From: Streptomyces sp. NRRL F-5727
GTDB lineage: Bacteria > Actinomycetota > Actinomycetes > Streptomycetales > Streptomycetaceae
DNA length: 64,000 bases
Assembly (NCBI RefSeq): GCF_000719555.1
Contig: NZ_JOGX01000001.1
Coordinates: 124,001-188,000 of the forward strand
Direction of reading: 5' to 3'
A program made the position numbers and the translations under genes. A model generated the notes under the pieces. It saw only the letters and a list, made by a program, of their open reading frames with translations. It was not told the origin of the DNA and made no database searches. Of this stretch, positions 42,022 through 51,209 are shown one piece after another; within the stretch, counting starts at the first letter, position 1, and each line of letters opens with the position of its first letter.

Positions 42022-44091
42022 TCAGGCCGCGGTGCCGATGCGGGCGATGAGCAGCGCGATGTCGTCGTCCGCGGAGGCCGGGACGAGGTGGGTGAGCAGG
42101 CGGTCGCAGAGGGCGGGCAGCGACGGAGGGGGCTCCGTGAGCAGGTCGGTCAGTTCGGCGAGACGTGCGTCGATGTCGCTGTTGCGGGCCTCGACGAGGC
42201 CGTCGGTGTACAGGACGAGGAGGCTCCCGGGCGGCAGGGTGACCTCGGTGGTGGTGAAAGGGATGCCTCCGACGCCCAGCGGCAGGCCCGGAGGTACGTC
42301 GAGCAGCCGGGCCGTACCGTCGGGCAGGACGGCCGCCGGTGGCGGGTGGCCGGCACGGGTGATGCGGCAGTGGCCGGTGGCGGGGTCGACCACGACGGAC
42401 AGGAAGGTCGCGAGCATGGGTTCGGCGAGGTCGTGCAGGGCGGCCTCCAGCTGGTACAGCACCTCCTCGGGGGCGACGTCGAGGCGGGCGAGGGCCCGGA
42501 CGCTCGAGGACAGCCGCCCCATCACGGCCGCCGCCGCGGTCCCGTGTCCCATCACGTCGCCGATGACGAGCACCGCCCTGCCGTCCTCCAGGGCGATGAC
42601 GTCGTACCAGTCGCCGCCGACCTCGTTGACGTCGCTGGCGGGCAGGTAGCGGTGGGCGACCTCGATCCCCGGCGGCGGGGTGATGTGCTGCGGCAGCATG
42701 CTCCGCTGCAGGACGGCGGCTGTGTCGTGTTCGCGGCGATAGAGGCGCGCGTTGTCGACGCACACCGCGGCGCGTGCCGCCAGTTCACCGGCGAGGGCGA
42801 CCTCGTCCTCCGTGAAGGGTCCGACCGGTCGGTTCCGGTAGAAGGTGGCCAGGCCCAGCACCACGCCCCGGGCCGACAGCGGGGTCATCATGAACGAGTG
42901 CACTCCCAGCCGGAGCAGTTCCGCCGGCGTGGTGGAGTGGCCGGCCGCCGGGGCGATGGCCTGCTCGTCGAGCTCGGCTATGACGAACGGGCGGCGCGCG
43001 CCGAGCGCCCGGGTGTAGGGCGCGTTGGCGGGAAAGACGAGCGTGTGTCCCAGGGGGGCGAGGACGGTCGTGACGCGAGATCCGGTCAGTGGCGCCTTGG
43101 CCAGTCGGCGCAACGTGGCGCCCCCGATCAGGCCGGCGCCGAGTTCTTCGCCGGCCGCAAGGGTCTCCAGGACGTCGACGGTGACGGCGTCCGCGAGGTC
43201 GGGCACGGCGACCTCGGCGAGCTCCTGGGCGGTGCGTTCAAGGTCCAGGCTGGTACCGATCTTGCGGGTGGCCTCGTTGACCAGGGCGAGGTGGCGTCGG
43301 CCCGCGTCGGCTTCGATCTGCGCCCGCTGCTGGGCGGTGATGTCGATCAAGGTGGCGGCCACCCCGATCGGGCGTCCGTCGGCGTCCTCCAGCCGGACGT
43401 ACGATCCCGACCACACGTGGTCGTGGTGAGGGTCGGCCGGGGTGCGGCCCGTACGGCGGGAATCCAGGACGGGCCTTCCCTCGTCCAGGGCCCGGCGCAT
43501 CGCCCGCTCCATGTCCGCGGCATTGACATCAGGAAGGATCTCGACGAGGCGGCGTCCGATGTGCGCGGCCTGCGGGAGACCGTTCATCGCTTCCAGCGCC
43601 GGGTTGACCCGAAGGAACCGCAGCTGGGTGTCCAAGACCGCGATGCCTACCGGAGAACGGGAGAACAAGCCGTCCCACACCGCCGACGAGCCGCGAATCC
43701 TTCGTGCGGCCTCGGCCTCCGCGGCGAACACCAGAACCGTGGTCCCACCCCGGTGCCGGGCCGGAACCGGGCACGCCCAGACCTCCAGGTCCAGCGGGCG
43801 TCCTTCCTTGTGCCAGGCGGTCACCGTGCCCATGACCCCGCGCCCCGTGGCCGCGCCCTCCCACAGCGACCGGCCGAGACCGCGGTCCGCGCCCGGGTGG
43901 AGCAGGTCGGCGATGTGCCGGCCGAGCACTTCGTGCGCGGTGTAGCCGAGCAGGTCCTCCGCCGCGTGGTCCCAGCGCACGATCGCCCCGTCCGCGCTGG
44001 TGGCCACTACGGCGACCGGCAGGGCCCCGAGCCATCCGCCCGCGTCCCGGGCCGCGCTGGTGGTCACTTCGTCGAAGGGCACCTCTTGCAT
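42022..44091 (-). CDS. PAS-PAS-GAF-SpoIIE (PP2C) serine phosphatase
   Basis: 689 residues. PAS1 (about 15-130): GALPVAVVATSADGAIVRWD, EDLLGYTAHEVLGRHIADLL. PAS2 (about 140-265): SPVGIAVLDTQLRFLRVNPA, LEAMNGLPQAAHIGRRLVEI. GAF (about 285-445): DEVALAGELAARAAVCVDNA RLY-type end. SpoIIE/PP2C (about 470-685): PASDVNEVGGDWYDVIALED with the metal Asp of GGDWYD, then VIGDVMGHGTAAAAVMGRLS, LVLYTDGLVEARN and DDDIALLIARI. It is a soluble signalling phosphatase that probably acts on anti-sigma-factor antagonists of a SigB-like system, with light, redox or ligand input through PAS. No kinase or antagonist gene is adjacent. Single leftward gene. Confidence 0.92.
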   Translation of the reverse strand: MQEVPFDEVTTSAARDAGGWLGALPVAVVATSADGAIVRWDHAAEDLLGYTAHEVLGRHIADLLHPGADRGLGRSLWEGAATGRGVMGTVTAWHKEGRPLDLEVWACPVPARHRGGTTVLVFAAEAEAARRIRGSSAVWDGLFSRSPVGIAVLDTQLRFLRVNPALEAMNGLPQAAHIGRRLVEILPDVNAADMERAMRRALDEGRPVLDSRRTGRTPADPHHDHVWSGSYVRLEDADGRPIGVAATLIDITAQQRAQIEADAGRRHLALVNEATRKIGTSLDLERTAQELAEVAVPDLADAVTVDVLETLAAGEELGAGLIGGATLRRLAKAPLTGSRVTTVLAPLGHTLVFPANAPYTRALGARRPFVIAELDEQAIAPAAGHSTTPAELLRLGVHSFMMTPLSARGVVLGLATFYRNRPVGPFTEDEVALAGELAARAAVCVDNARLYRREHDTAAVLQRSMLPQHITPPPGIEVAHRYLPASDVNEVGGDWYDVIALEDGRAVLVIGDVMGHGTAAAAVMGRLSSSVRALARLDVAPEEVLYQLEAALHDLAEPMLATFLSVVVDPATGHCRITRAGHPPPAAVLPDGTARLLDVPPGLPLGVGGIPFTTTEVTLPPGSLLVLYTDGLVEARNSDIDARLAELTDLLTEPPPSLPALCDRLLTHLVPASADDDIALLIARIGTAA

Positions 44092-44213
44092 CGCGCATCG
44101 CCACCGCGATTCTCGTCCGTACGCACCCCTGGACGGCTGCCGTCATCCTCAGTATGGGCGTACGCGGCCGGATCGTCGCGCGAACCGGGCGCGCCGGTCT
44201 CCGCCCGACAAGC

Positions 44214-46913
44214 TCAGCCGCGGGCCCCGACAGGTCGCAGCCGTACCGCCGTGACCTTGTACTCCGGGCACGAGGTCACGGTGTCTGCGTTCTCCGACGT
44301 GAGGGAGTTGACCCCCTCGTCCGGGAAGTGGAACGCGCAGAAGACCTGCCCCGGGGCGACGTCAGGGCCGACTCGGGCGATCAGCCGTGCCTGCCCGTGG
44401 CGGCTGTCGACGGTGACGGGGGCGCCGTCCCGCACCCCGTACCGAGCCGCGTCCTCGGGATGAAGGTCCAGCAGCCCGCGGGCGTCGAGCAGGAGGTTTC
44501 CACCGCGCCGGGTCATGCTGCCGGAGTTGTAGTGGGCCCAGCGGCGTCCCGTGACGAGCAGGATCGGGTAGTCGCCGTCCGGCTCCTCTCCAGGCGGCAG
44601 ATAGGGCGCGGCGGAGAGATGGGCGAGGCCGTCGGGTGTCGCGAACCGCTCCGCGTACAGGGTGGCTTCGCCGGGGCGGTCCGACGAGGGGCAGGGCCAG
44701 GGCACGGCGCCCTCGGTGTCGAGGCGGGCGTGCGAGAGGCCGGCGAAGACCGGAGCGACGCGTCCGCACTCCGTCAGGGCCTCGGCGGGAGCGGGGCATC
44801 CCAGGTCGGCGCCCATCGCGGCGGCGACGGCTTGAACGACGGCGAAGTCGGTACGGGCCGCGTCCGGCGGCCGCACCGCGGGCCTTACGCGCTGGAACCT
44901 TCGGTCGAAGTTGACGAAGGTTCCGTCCTTCTCCAGCCAGGAGGCCACGGGCAGGACGACGTCCGCGTGCCGGGCGGTCTCGCTGAGGAACAGTTCGTTG
45001 ACGACGACCAGCGGGCAGGCGTCGAGGGCGTCGGCGACGCGTCGGCTGTCCGGGTCGGTCGCGCACACGTCCTCCCCGATGATCCACAGCGCGCGCAGTC
45101 GCCCCTCGCGGGCAGCCTCGAACATCTCGGGGATCCGCATCCCCGGTGTCGGCGGGACCGGCCGGCCCCACACCGCTTCGGCGCGGGCACGGGCTTCACG
45201 GTCGGTGACCCGGCCGTACCCGGGCAGCAGATCGGGCAGGGCGCCCATGTCCGACGCGCCCTGAACGTTGTTCTGGCCGCGGAGGGGGCTGATGCCGAAA
45301 CCACGCCCGGTGCCACCGACGGCGCCGCGCAGGATGGGCAGGTTGGCGAGGGAGCGTACGCCGTCGGTGCCGTGCAGGTGTTCGGTGACCCCGAGCCCGT
45401 ACAGGACGGCAGGGCGGTCGGCCCTGCCGTAGAGCCGGGCCGCCTGAGTGATGTGGTCGGCGGGGACGCCCGTGATCTCGGCGACCCGCTCGGGCGCGTA
45501 GCCGGACAGCAGCGTGGTGAGTTCGTCGAGTCCGGTGACGCGTTCGCGCAGGAACCCGGGGTCGGTCAGACCCTCGGCGACCAGGACGTGGGCGAGGCCG
45601 TGGAAGAGGGCGACGTTCGTGCCGGGCCGGGGCCGGAGATGAACGTCGGCGTGGCGGGCGAGTCCGACGGCGCGCGGGTCGGCGACGATGAGTCGAGCGC
45701 CGCCGAGGGCCCGTTGGAGGAGTCGGGCGCCGACGACCGGGTGGGCCTCGACGGGGTTGGCTCCGACGACGAGGAAGCAGTCGGCGGTCTCGACGTCGCC
45801 GAAGGGGTCGGTGCCACCGGCCCGCCCGAAGGACGCGGTGAGTCCGGCCGCGGAAGGTGCGTGGCACAGGCGGGAACAGTTGTCGACGTTGTTGGTGCCG
45901 ATGACCGTCCGCAGGAACTTCTGGACGAGGTAGTTCTCCTCGTTGGTGGCGCGGGCGGAGGAGATCGCGGCGACCGCGTCGGGCCCGCCCTGCTCGACGG
46001 CGGCGCGCAGCCCGTCCACGACGACGCCGATCGCCTCGTCCCAGCTCACCGGTGTGAGGACGCCGTCGCGGCGTACCAAGGGCTCGGTGAGGCGTTCGGC
46101 CGACGTGAGGTAGCCGTACGAGAAACGGCCCTTCACACAGGCGTGCCCCCGGTTGACCGGCCCGTCCGGCGCAGGAAGCACGGCCGCGACCCGGTCGTCG
46201 CGGACGACCACGTCGAGGGCGCAGCCGACACCGCAGTACCCGCACGTGGTGCGGACCCGGTCGGGATCCGGCTGCCGGGAGGTAAGGCCCTCGCCGGGCC
46301 CGGGCTGGGTGATCGCGCCGGTGGGGCAGGTGTCGACGCAGCCGCCGCAGGCCACGCAGTCGGAATCGGCCCATGCACCGCCCGTGCCGGGGGCGACGAC
46401 CGTGTCGGCGCCGCGTCCGGTGAGGGTGAGGGCGAAGGTGCCCTGCACGTCGGAGCACATGCGGACGCAGCGCCCGCAGGCGATGCACAGATCCCGGTCG
46501 AGATGGACGTACGGGTGCGTGTCGTCGCGCCCGCGCAGGGGTGTCAGGGATGTCCCGTCGCTGTCGGGCTCGATGCTCAACGTCCGGCACACTGCGGCGA
46601 GTTCGCTGGGAGCCTCGTCCGCGAGCGCATGCGGCGGGAGCGCCGAGGCGATGAGGGCGACGGCGTCCCGGCGCAGGTTGCGTACCTCTTCGCCGGAGGC
46701 GTCCACCGTCATGCCCGGTGTGGCGGGCGTGACGCAGGCGGCGACGGTCCGCCCGTCGGCTTGGACGAGGCAGGTCCGGCAGGAGCCGGCCGAGCGGAGG
46801 CGGTCGTCGTGGCAGAGGGTGGGCAGCTCGGCGCCGGCGGCCCGTGCCGCGTCGAGCAGCGTCGCTCCGGCGGGCAGGTCGACCGTGCGCCCGTCGATCT
46901 GGAGGCGTGTCAT
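44214..46913 (-). CDS. NAD-dependent formate dehydrogenase, molybdopterin alpha subunit
   Basis: 899 residues. Order: N-terminal 2Fe-2S ferredoxin (Cys34, 45, 48, 60), then two 4Fe-4S clusters (CIACGRCVRMC at 143-153 and CVACGGCVDTCP at 186-197), then the Mo-bis-MGD domain with its own cluster (TCGYCGVGC at 223-231) and the active site Cys350 in DNCSRLCHAPSAAGL, a cysteine rather than selenocysteine enzyme. The MGD-binding end is VTGRRWAHYNSGSMTRRGG and FHFPDEGVN. It oxidises formate to CO2 (reversible), passing electrons to the NuoF-like partner. It overlaps the beta gene by ATGA. No fdhD maturation gene is in the window. Confidence 0.94.
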   Translation of the reverse strand: MTRLQIDGRTVDLPAGATLLDAARAAGAELPTLCHDDRLRSAGSCRTCLVQADGRTVAACVTPATPGMTVDASGEEVRNLRRDAVALIASALPPHALADEAPSELAAVCRTLSIEPDSDGTSLTPLRGRDDTHPYVHLDRDLCIACGRCVRMCSDVQGTFALTLTGRGADTVVAPGTGGAWADSDCVACGGCVDTCPTGAITQPGPGEGLTSRQPDPDRVRTTCGYCGVGCALDVVVRDDRVAAVLPAPDGPVNRGHACVKGRFSYGYLTSAERLTEPLVRRDGVLTPVSWDEAIGVVVDGLRAAVEQGGPDAVAAISSARATNEENYLVQKFLRTVIGTNNVDNCSRLCHAPSAAGLTASFGRAGGTDPFGDVETADCFLVVGANPVEAHPVVGARLLQRALGGARLIVADPRAVGLARHADVHLRPRPGTNVALFHGLAHVLVAEGLTDPGFLRERVTGLDELTTLLSGYAPERVAEITGVPADHITQAARLYGRADRPAVLYGLGVTEHLHGTDGVRSLANLPILRGAVGGTGRGFGISPLRGQNNVQGASDMGALPDLLPGYGRVTDREARARAEAVWGRPVPPTPGMRIPEMFEAAREGRLRALWIIGEDVCATDPDSRRVADALDACPLVVVNELFLSETARHADVVLPVASWLEKDGTFVNFDRRFQRVRPAVRPPDAARTDFAVVQAVAAAMGADLGCPAPAEALTECGRVAPVFAGLSHARLDTEGAVPWPCPSSDRPGEATLYAERFATPDGLAHLSAAPYLPPGEEPDGDYPILLVTGRRWAHYNSGSMTRRGGNLLLDARGLLDLHPEDAARYGVRDGAPVTVDSRHGQARLIARVGPDVAPGQVFCAFHFPDEGVNSLTSENADTVTSCPEYKVTAVRLRPVGARG

Positions 46914-48604
46914 CGGTCCCACCCCGCCAGGGCTGTGCCGTACGCCCGGGCGAGGCTGCGGACGGCGAAGGGGACGCGCCGGCCGAAGGCGCACAGGCTC
47001 GCCTCGGTCATCAGGCGGGCCATCCGCTCGATCGTCTCCCCGGGCGGGCCGCCGGCACGGGCGATGGATAGACCACGCCGGGTGCCGACGCGGCACGGCG
47101 AGCAGGCCCCGCAGCTCTCATCGGCGGCGAATTCCCAGATGTGGCGGAGTAGTTCGACCGGCTCGGTGTCCGCGTCGAAGGCGACCATCCCGGCATGTCC
47201 AAGTGCGGCGCCGCGGTCCGTGAGCGCCTGGCTGGACAGCGGGGTGTCCAGCGCGTCGGAGGCGAGGAAGCCGCCGAGGGGGCCGCCGATCTGGAGGGCG
47301 ACGAGCTCGCGACCGTCCTTGAGTCCGCCTCCGTACCGGCGGACGATGTCCTGTACCGGCAGTCCGAGTTCGACCTCGTACGCGCCGGGGCGGGCGAACC
47401 GCTCGGACAGACAGACCAGTTTCGTGCCGGTCTCGCCCGGGGCGCCGCGCCGCGCGTAGGCCGGCCCGCCGTGCTGGACGATCCAGGGAACGGAGGCGAG
47501 CGTCTCCACGTTGTTGACCGCCGTGGGCGCGTCCCACAGGCCGTGGTCGGTCGGGTACGGAGGTCGGGGGCGCGCCACCCCCCGGGCGCCCTCGAGGCGG
47601 GCGATGAGCGCGGTCTCCTCGCCCGCGACGTAGGAGCCGGCCCCTTCGACGATCTCGACGAAGGGCCGGGGTCCGGCCGTCTCCGCTGAGGGAGCCAGTT
47701 CTCCCGCCGCTGTCGCGGACTCCACCGCACGGCGCAGCTCGGCCATCGCCCTCGGGTACTCGGAGCGCACGAGGACGACCCCGCGCCGCGCGTCGCAGGC
47801 GAGGCAGGCCAGGGCGAGCCCGGCGAGGACCCGTTCGGGATCCTCTTCCATCAGCAGCCGGTCGGCGTACGAGCCCGGGTCGCCCTCGTCCCCGTTGGCG
47901 ACGACGACGGCGCCCGCTCTGCCCGACACGGCCCGCCACTTGTCCGACACGGGGAAGCCGGCGCCGCCCCGCCCGCGCAGCCCGGAGGCCGCCACCTCTT
48001 CGAGCACGTCGTCAGGGCGCAGGCTGTCCCGCGCACGTCGCCAGATGTCCCAGGCGGACTCGCCGTTCACGATGCCGGCGAGCAGCACCGGCGCACCAGT
48101 GGTGTCGGCGGCGGGGATGCCGGGTACGCGGGGTTCCGCACGGCCGGCGAGCTGGTCCGCGAGATCGGCCCCGGCCCGAGGCCGGGTTCCGTCGAGGGCG
48201 GCGGGGCCCGCGTAGCAGTAGCCGAGGCAGTGGACCCCCTGCAGCGAGGTGCGGCCGTCGGCGGAGACGTTCCCGGCTGTCACGCCGAGCACCTCCTCCA
48301 CCTCCCGCACATGCCGTCCGCCGCGGGCGGCGAAGCACGCCGTCGCCGTGCACACACGCACGTGGCGCTCGCCACGCGGGGCGGCGAGGTCGGCGAAGTA
48401 CGTGGCGGGGCCGAGCCCGGCGGCGGCGGGCAGTCCGGCCGCCGCGGCGGCCTCGGGCGCCCATTCCTCGGGCGCACCGTCGGTACCCGCCCTGGCCCGC
48501 TCCAGCCTGGCCGACAGCGAGTCACCCTGTGCTGCGCGCCGTGCGGTGAGCGCACGGAACGCGTCGCGAGGTCCGCCCGACTCCGCGGGCGACCGACAGG
48601 CCAT
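46910..48604 (-). CDS. Formate dehydrogenase beta subunit, NuoE-NuoF fusion
   Basis: 564 residues from the ATG of MACRSPAESGG (no strong RBS; a GTG start 27 bases upstream is possible). Residues about 1-150 are NuoE/thioredoxin-like with 2Fe-2S cysteines in VRVCTATACFAARGG and VHCLGYCYAGP. Residues about 180-560 are NuoF: NADH/FMN sites RGRGGAGFPVSDKW, VVANGDEGDPGSYADRLLME, EIVEGAGSYVAGEETALIAR, and the C-terminal 4Fe-4S cluster ESCGACSPCRVGT followed by SLCAFGR. It transfers electrons between NAD and the alpha subunit. SHOCT gene just upstream on the same strand. Confidence 0.93.
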   Translation of the reverse strand: MACRSPAESGGPRDAFRALTARRAAQGDSLSARLERARAGTDGAPEEWAPEAAAAAGLPAAAGLGPATYFADLAAPRGERHVRVCTATACFAARGGRHVREVEEVLGVTAGNVSADGRTSLQGVHCLGYCYAGPAALDGTRPRAGADLADQLAGRAEPRVPGIPAADTTGAPVLLAGIVNGESAWDIWRRARDSLRPDDVLEEVAASGLRGRGGAGFPVSDKWRAVSGRAGAVVVANGDEGDPGSYADRLLMEEDPERVLAGLALACLACDARRGVVLVRSEYPRAMAELRRAVESATAAGELAPSAETAGPRPFVEIVEGAGSYVAGEETALIARLEGARGVARPRPPYPTDHGLWDAPTAVNNVETLASVPWIVQHGGPAYARRGAPGETGTKLVCLSERFARPGAYEVELGLPVQDIVRRYGGGLKDGRELVALQIGGPLGGFLASDALDTPLSSQALTDRGAALGHAGMVAFDADTEPVELLRHIWEFAADESCGACSPCRVGTRRGLSIARAGGPPGETIERMARLMTEASLCAFGRRVPFAVRSLARAYGTALAGWDR

Positions 48605-48661
48605 GGCCCCAGAATGACCTGGTGCGACCACGCCCGCATCCCGGCGACGTCATGCGGCGGG

Positions 48662-48916
48662 TCACGGTTCCCCGCCGCGCAGAGCGCTCAGCCGCCTGCG
48701 GTACTCCTCCTCGTCGATCTCACCGCGGGCCAGCCGCTCGCCGAGGATCTGTTCGGGCGTCGGCGACCCCCGCCGCACCGGACGACCCGAGGCATGGTCC
48801 AACGTGCGGAAGATCAACACGACTACGGTGATCAGCAGCCCCCAGAACAGGACCATCCCGGCCGCCATGGCGAACCAGCCCCATCCGTTCATGCCGTCCC
48901 CGTACCAGAACATCAT
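48662..48916 (-). CDS. SHOCT-domain small membrane protein
   Basis: 84 residues. One membrane helix (about 10-35, GWFAMAAGMVLFWGLLITVV) follows a short Trp/Gly-rich lead (MMFWYGDGMNGWG). The C-terminal SHOCT motif reads TPEQILGERLARGEIDEEEY and RRRLSAL. Two ATGs start the gene; GAGGAGAG upstream favours either 48916 or 48913. SHOCT proteins are oligomerisation modules of unknown role. It leads the formate dehydrogenase genes, 57 bp apart, under boxes at 49019-49075. Confidence 0.9.
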   Translation of the reverse strand: MMFWYGDGMNGWGWFAMAAGMVLFWGLLITVVVLIFRTLDHASGRPVRRGSPTPEQILGERLARGEIDEEEYRRRLSALRGGEP

Positions 48917-49018
48917 CTCTCCTCACGCTCCCGACGGCCGGACCGGCTCGTGCAGGGCGTCCCTGCTCCCGGTCGGGCCCGCACACCTCCACGGTGTCCC
49001 GGTCGACACACCGGGGAC

Positions 49019-49075
49019 AGGGCCGGACGGCCCCCTGCGAGGGCCGTCCGGGCAAGGAAGGGGACAAGTGGCCCC
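49019..49075. promoter_or_regulatory. Cluster of three regulon palindromes between formate dehydrogenase and NarK operons
   Basis: AGGGCCGGACGGCCCC (49019-49034, good), GGGCCGTCCGGGCA (49041-49054, partial) and GGGGACAAGTGGCCCC (49060-49075, arms good, inner CG pair altered). They are 84-140 bp upstream of NarK and 103-160 bp upstream of the SHOCT gene. Confidence 0.68.
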
Positions 49076-49158
49076 TGGGTGCGGGACACCGGCTCCCGGA
49101 AGGTGGGAAACGAGCGGAGCTCCGCGCCGACGACGCGGCCTGTCGCCCAGGAGACATC

Positions 49159-50376
49159 ATGATCCGGAGTACCGGGAGGCCACCTCCCACGGACGCTGCC
49201 TCCCGACCGTGGCAGATGCTGCTGCTGGCCACCGTCGGGTTCACCCTCTGTTTCTGGGCATGGGCCCTCCTCGCACCGCTCGGCCCCCGGCTGCGGGACG
49301 ACCTCGGTCTCAGTTCGTTCGAACAGTCCCTCGTGGTCGCCGTACCCGTGGTCGTCGGCGCGCTCGGCCGCATCCCGGCCGGGGCGCTGACCGACCGGTG
49401 GGGAGCCCGCCGGGTGTTCCCCCTCGTCGCGGCGCTCACGATTCTGCCGGTGCTGTACCTGGGGCACCTCGCCGACTCGTTGGCGCAGTTCCTCGCGGGC
49501 GGATTCCTGCTCGGTCTCGGGGGAACGGCCTTCGCCGTCGGCGTCCCCTTCGTGAACGCCTGGTACCCACCGGCGCGGCGGGGCGTCGCACTCGGGATCT
49601 TCGGCATCGGCACCGGCGGCACCGCCCTGTCGGCGTTCACCACTGTCCAGCTGACCGGCGCCCTCGGGCGCGCCTTTCCGTTCGATCTCGTGGCCGGCCT
49701 CCTCGCCGTGTACGCCCTGGTGGCCCGGTTCCTGTTCCGCGACCGTCCCGGGCGCGCGACGGCAACGGGGTCCCTGTGGTCACGCACCGCAGCGGCCATG
49801 CGCACGCCCTCGACCTGGCACCTGGCGTTCCTGTACGCCGTTTCCTTCGGCGGGTTCGTCGCCTTCAGCGTCTACCTGCCGACCTATCTGACCCGGGCCT
49901 ACGAGCTCAGCCGCTCCGACGCGGCGCTGCGGACCGCCGGGTTCGTGGTCCTCGCGGTCGCCATGCGGCCGGTGGGCGGCTGGCTGTCGGACCGGGCCCA
50001 CCCCGTCCCCGTACTGGCGGGCTCGTACGGACTCGTCGCCGTGTGTGCGCTCGTCGCCTCGTTCGAGGCCGAGCTGGTCCCGGTCGGCACGGTGGGCTTC
50101 CTCGGCACGGCCGCCGGCCTGGGAGCCGGGTCCGGTGCGGTCTTCGCCCTCGTCGCTCGTCTCGTTCCCGCCGAGCGGGTCGGCTCTGTGACGGGCGTGG
50201 TAGGAGCGGCGGGCGGTCTCGGCGGCTTCTTCCCGCCTCTCGTGATGGGGGCCGTCGACAGCGTCGTACACGACTACACCTGGGGTTTCGTCCTTCTGGC
50301 GGTCACTGCGGTGATCGCCGGCGCTCTGACGTCCACGGTCGTCCGGCGACGTGCGCGGGTCGCCGCTGACGCGTGA
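49159..50376 (+). CDS. narK: NarK-type nitrate/nitrite MFS transporter
   Basis: 405 residues, twelve membrane helices. Start at the ATG with CAGGAGAC upstream. MFS loop 2-3 reads GRIPAGALTDRWGARR. The nitrate-porter signatures are GLGGTAFAVGVPFVNAWYPP with RRGVALGIFGIGTGG in helix 5, and GVVGAAGGLGGFFPPLVMG in helix 11. The conserved Arg residues of NarK sites are in helix 2 (GRIPAGALTDR) and helix 8 (MRPVGGW). It would exchange nitrate and nitrite across the membrane; NarK2 is a DosR-regulon gene in M. tuberculosis. No nitrate reductase lies in the window, so a distant one would be needed. Confidence 0.9.
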   Translation: MIRSTGRPPPTDAASRPWQMLLLATVGFTLCFWAWALLAPLGPRLRDDLGLSSFEQSLVVAVPVVVGALGRIPAGALTDRWGARRVFPLVAALTILPVLYLGHLADSLAQFLAGGFLLGLGGTAFAVGVPFVNAWYPPARRGVALGIFGIGTGGTALSAFTTVQLTGALGRAFPFDLVAGLLAVYALVARFLFRDRPGRATATGSLWSRTAAAMRTPSTWHLAFLYAVSFGGFVAFSVYLPTYLTRAYELSRSDAALRTAGFVVLAVAMRPVGGWLSDRAHPVPVLAGSYGLVAVCALVASFEAELVPVGTVGFLGTAAGLGAGSGAVFALVARLVPAERVGSVTGVVGAAGGLGGFFPPLVMGAVDSVVHDYTWGFVLLAVTAVIAGALTSTVVRRRARVAADA

Positions 50377-50396
50377 CCTCACCTTGCGGCTCCGGA

Positions 50397-50433
50397 TGGG
50401 CCGGTTGTCCCCCGACACGGGCCCGGACGGCCG
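50397..50433. promoter_or_regulatory. Degenerate regulon palindromes upstream of the ABC exporter
   Basis: TGGGCCGGTTGTCCCC (50397-50412) and GGCCCGGACGGCCG (50420-50433), each with one or two arm mismatches, 27-64 bp upstream of the ATPase ATG. They also follow the narK stop, so this short gap could be promoter or read-through control. Confidence 0.5.
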
Positions 50434-50460
50434 TAGCCGTCCCTACCTCCCGGGGTTGGT

Positions 50461-51207
50461 ATGGAAGGCATGAACAGCGACCGACCGCGGCTGGTCGCCA
50501 CGGGAGTCCGCAAGATCTACCGGACGGGCTCGGTGGCGGTCACCGCTCTGGACGACCTTGATCTCGTGGTGCGCCACGGAGAGCTCGTGGCGGTCATGGG
50601 CCCCTCCGGTTCCGGGAAGACCACCTTGTTGAACTGCCTGTCCGGGCTCGACGACATCGACGGCGGCCGGGTGGAGATCGACGGGCATGACCTCTTCGCG
50701 ATGTCGGACGCCGCGCGCACCGAGCACCGGGCCCGCACGATGGGTTTCGTCTTCCAGTCGTTCAACCTCATCCCGGTCTTCTCCGCTGTGGAGAACGTCG
50801 AGCTCCCTCTGCTGCTTGTCGGCACGCAGCCCCGCGAAGCGCGGCGCAGGGCGCTGGCCATGCTCGACCGGGTCGGACTCGCCCACCGCGTCGACCACCG
50901 ACCCGCTGAGCTGTCCGGCGGTGAACAGCAGCGGGTGACCATCGCCCGCGCGCTGGCCGGGCGGCCCGCCATCGTGTGGGCGGACGAACCCACCGGCAAC
51001 CTCGACAGCGCCATGGCCGACCAGGTCATGGACCTGCTGTGCGAACTCAACCGGGACGAGGGCCAGACGATCGTCCTGGTCACCCACGACAGCACCATCG
51101 GCGCACGCGTCCCCCGACTGATCCGGATGCGCGACGGACGGCTGGTCGACGACCTGACGCAGGGCGTCCCGGGCGCAGGCTCGGTCATCGACATGTCCCG
51201 GGACTGA
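50461..51207 (+). CDS. MacB/LolD-type ABC transporter ATP-binding protein
   Basis: 248 residues. Walker A GPSGSGKTT, the MacB-type Q-loop region MGFVFQSFNLIPVFSAVENV, signature LSGGEQQRVTIARALAGRP, Walker B IVWADEPTGNLDSAMADQV and His loop LVTHD. The first ATG is taken; a second one nine bases later has GGAAGG immediately before. It pairs with the large permease starting two bases after its stop. Such ABC pairs act as mechanotransmitters for lipoproteins, peptides or drugs rather than classical pumps. Confidence 0.92.
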   Translation: MEGMNSDRPRLVATGVRKIYRTGSVAVTALDDLDLVVRHGELVAVMGPSGSGKTTLLNCLSGLDDIDGGRVEIDGHDLFAMSDAARTEHRARTMGFVFQSFNLIPVFSAVENVELPLLLVGTQPREARRRALAMLDRVGLAHRVDHRPAELSGGEQQRVTIARALAGRPAIVWADEPTGNLDSAMADQVMDLLCELNRDEGQTIVLVTHDSTIGARVPRLIRMRDGRLVDDLTQGVPGAGSVIDMSRD

Positions 51208-51209
51208 CG

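Noticed and set aside
45830..45900. Selenocysteine in formate dehydrogenase
   Set aside because: The active-site codon region reads RLCHAPSAAGL with an ordinary cysteine codon; no in-frame TGA or SECIS-like feature was seen.
44154..47459. An 1101-codon open frame on the plus strand over the formate dehydrogenase genes
   Set aside because: It is antisense to two well-supported subunits with full motif sets; its translation is Gly/Arg/Asp-rich without family features, as expected of a shadow frame in high-GC DNA.
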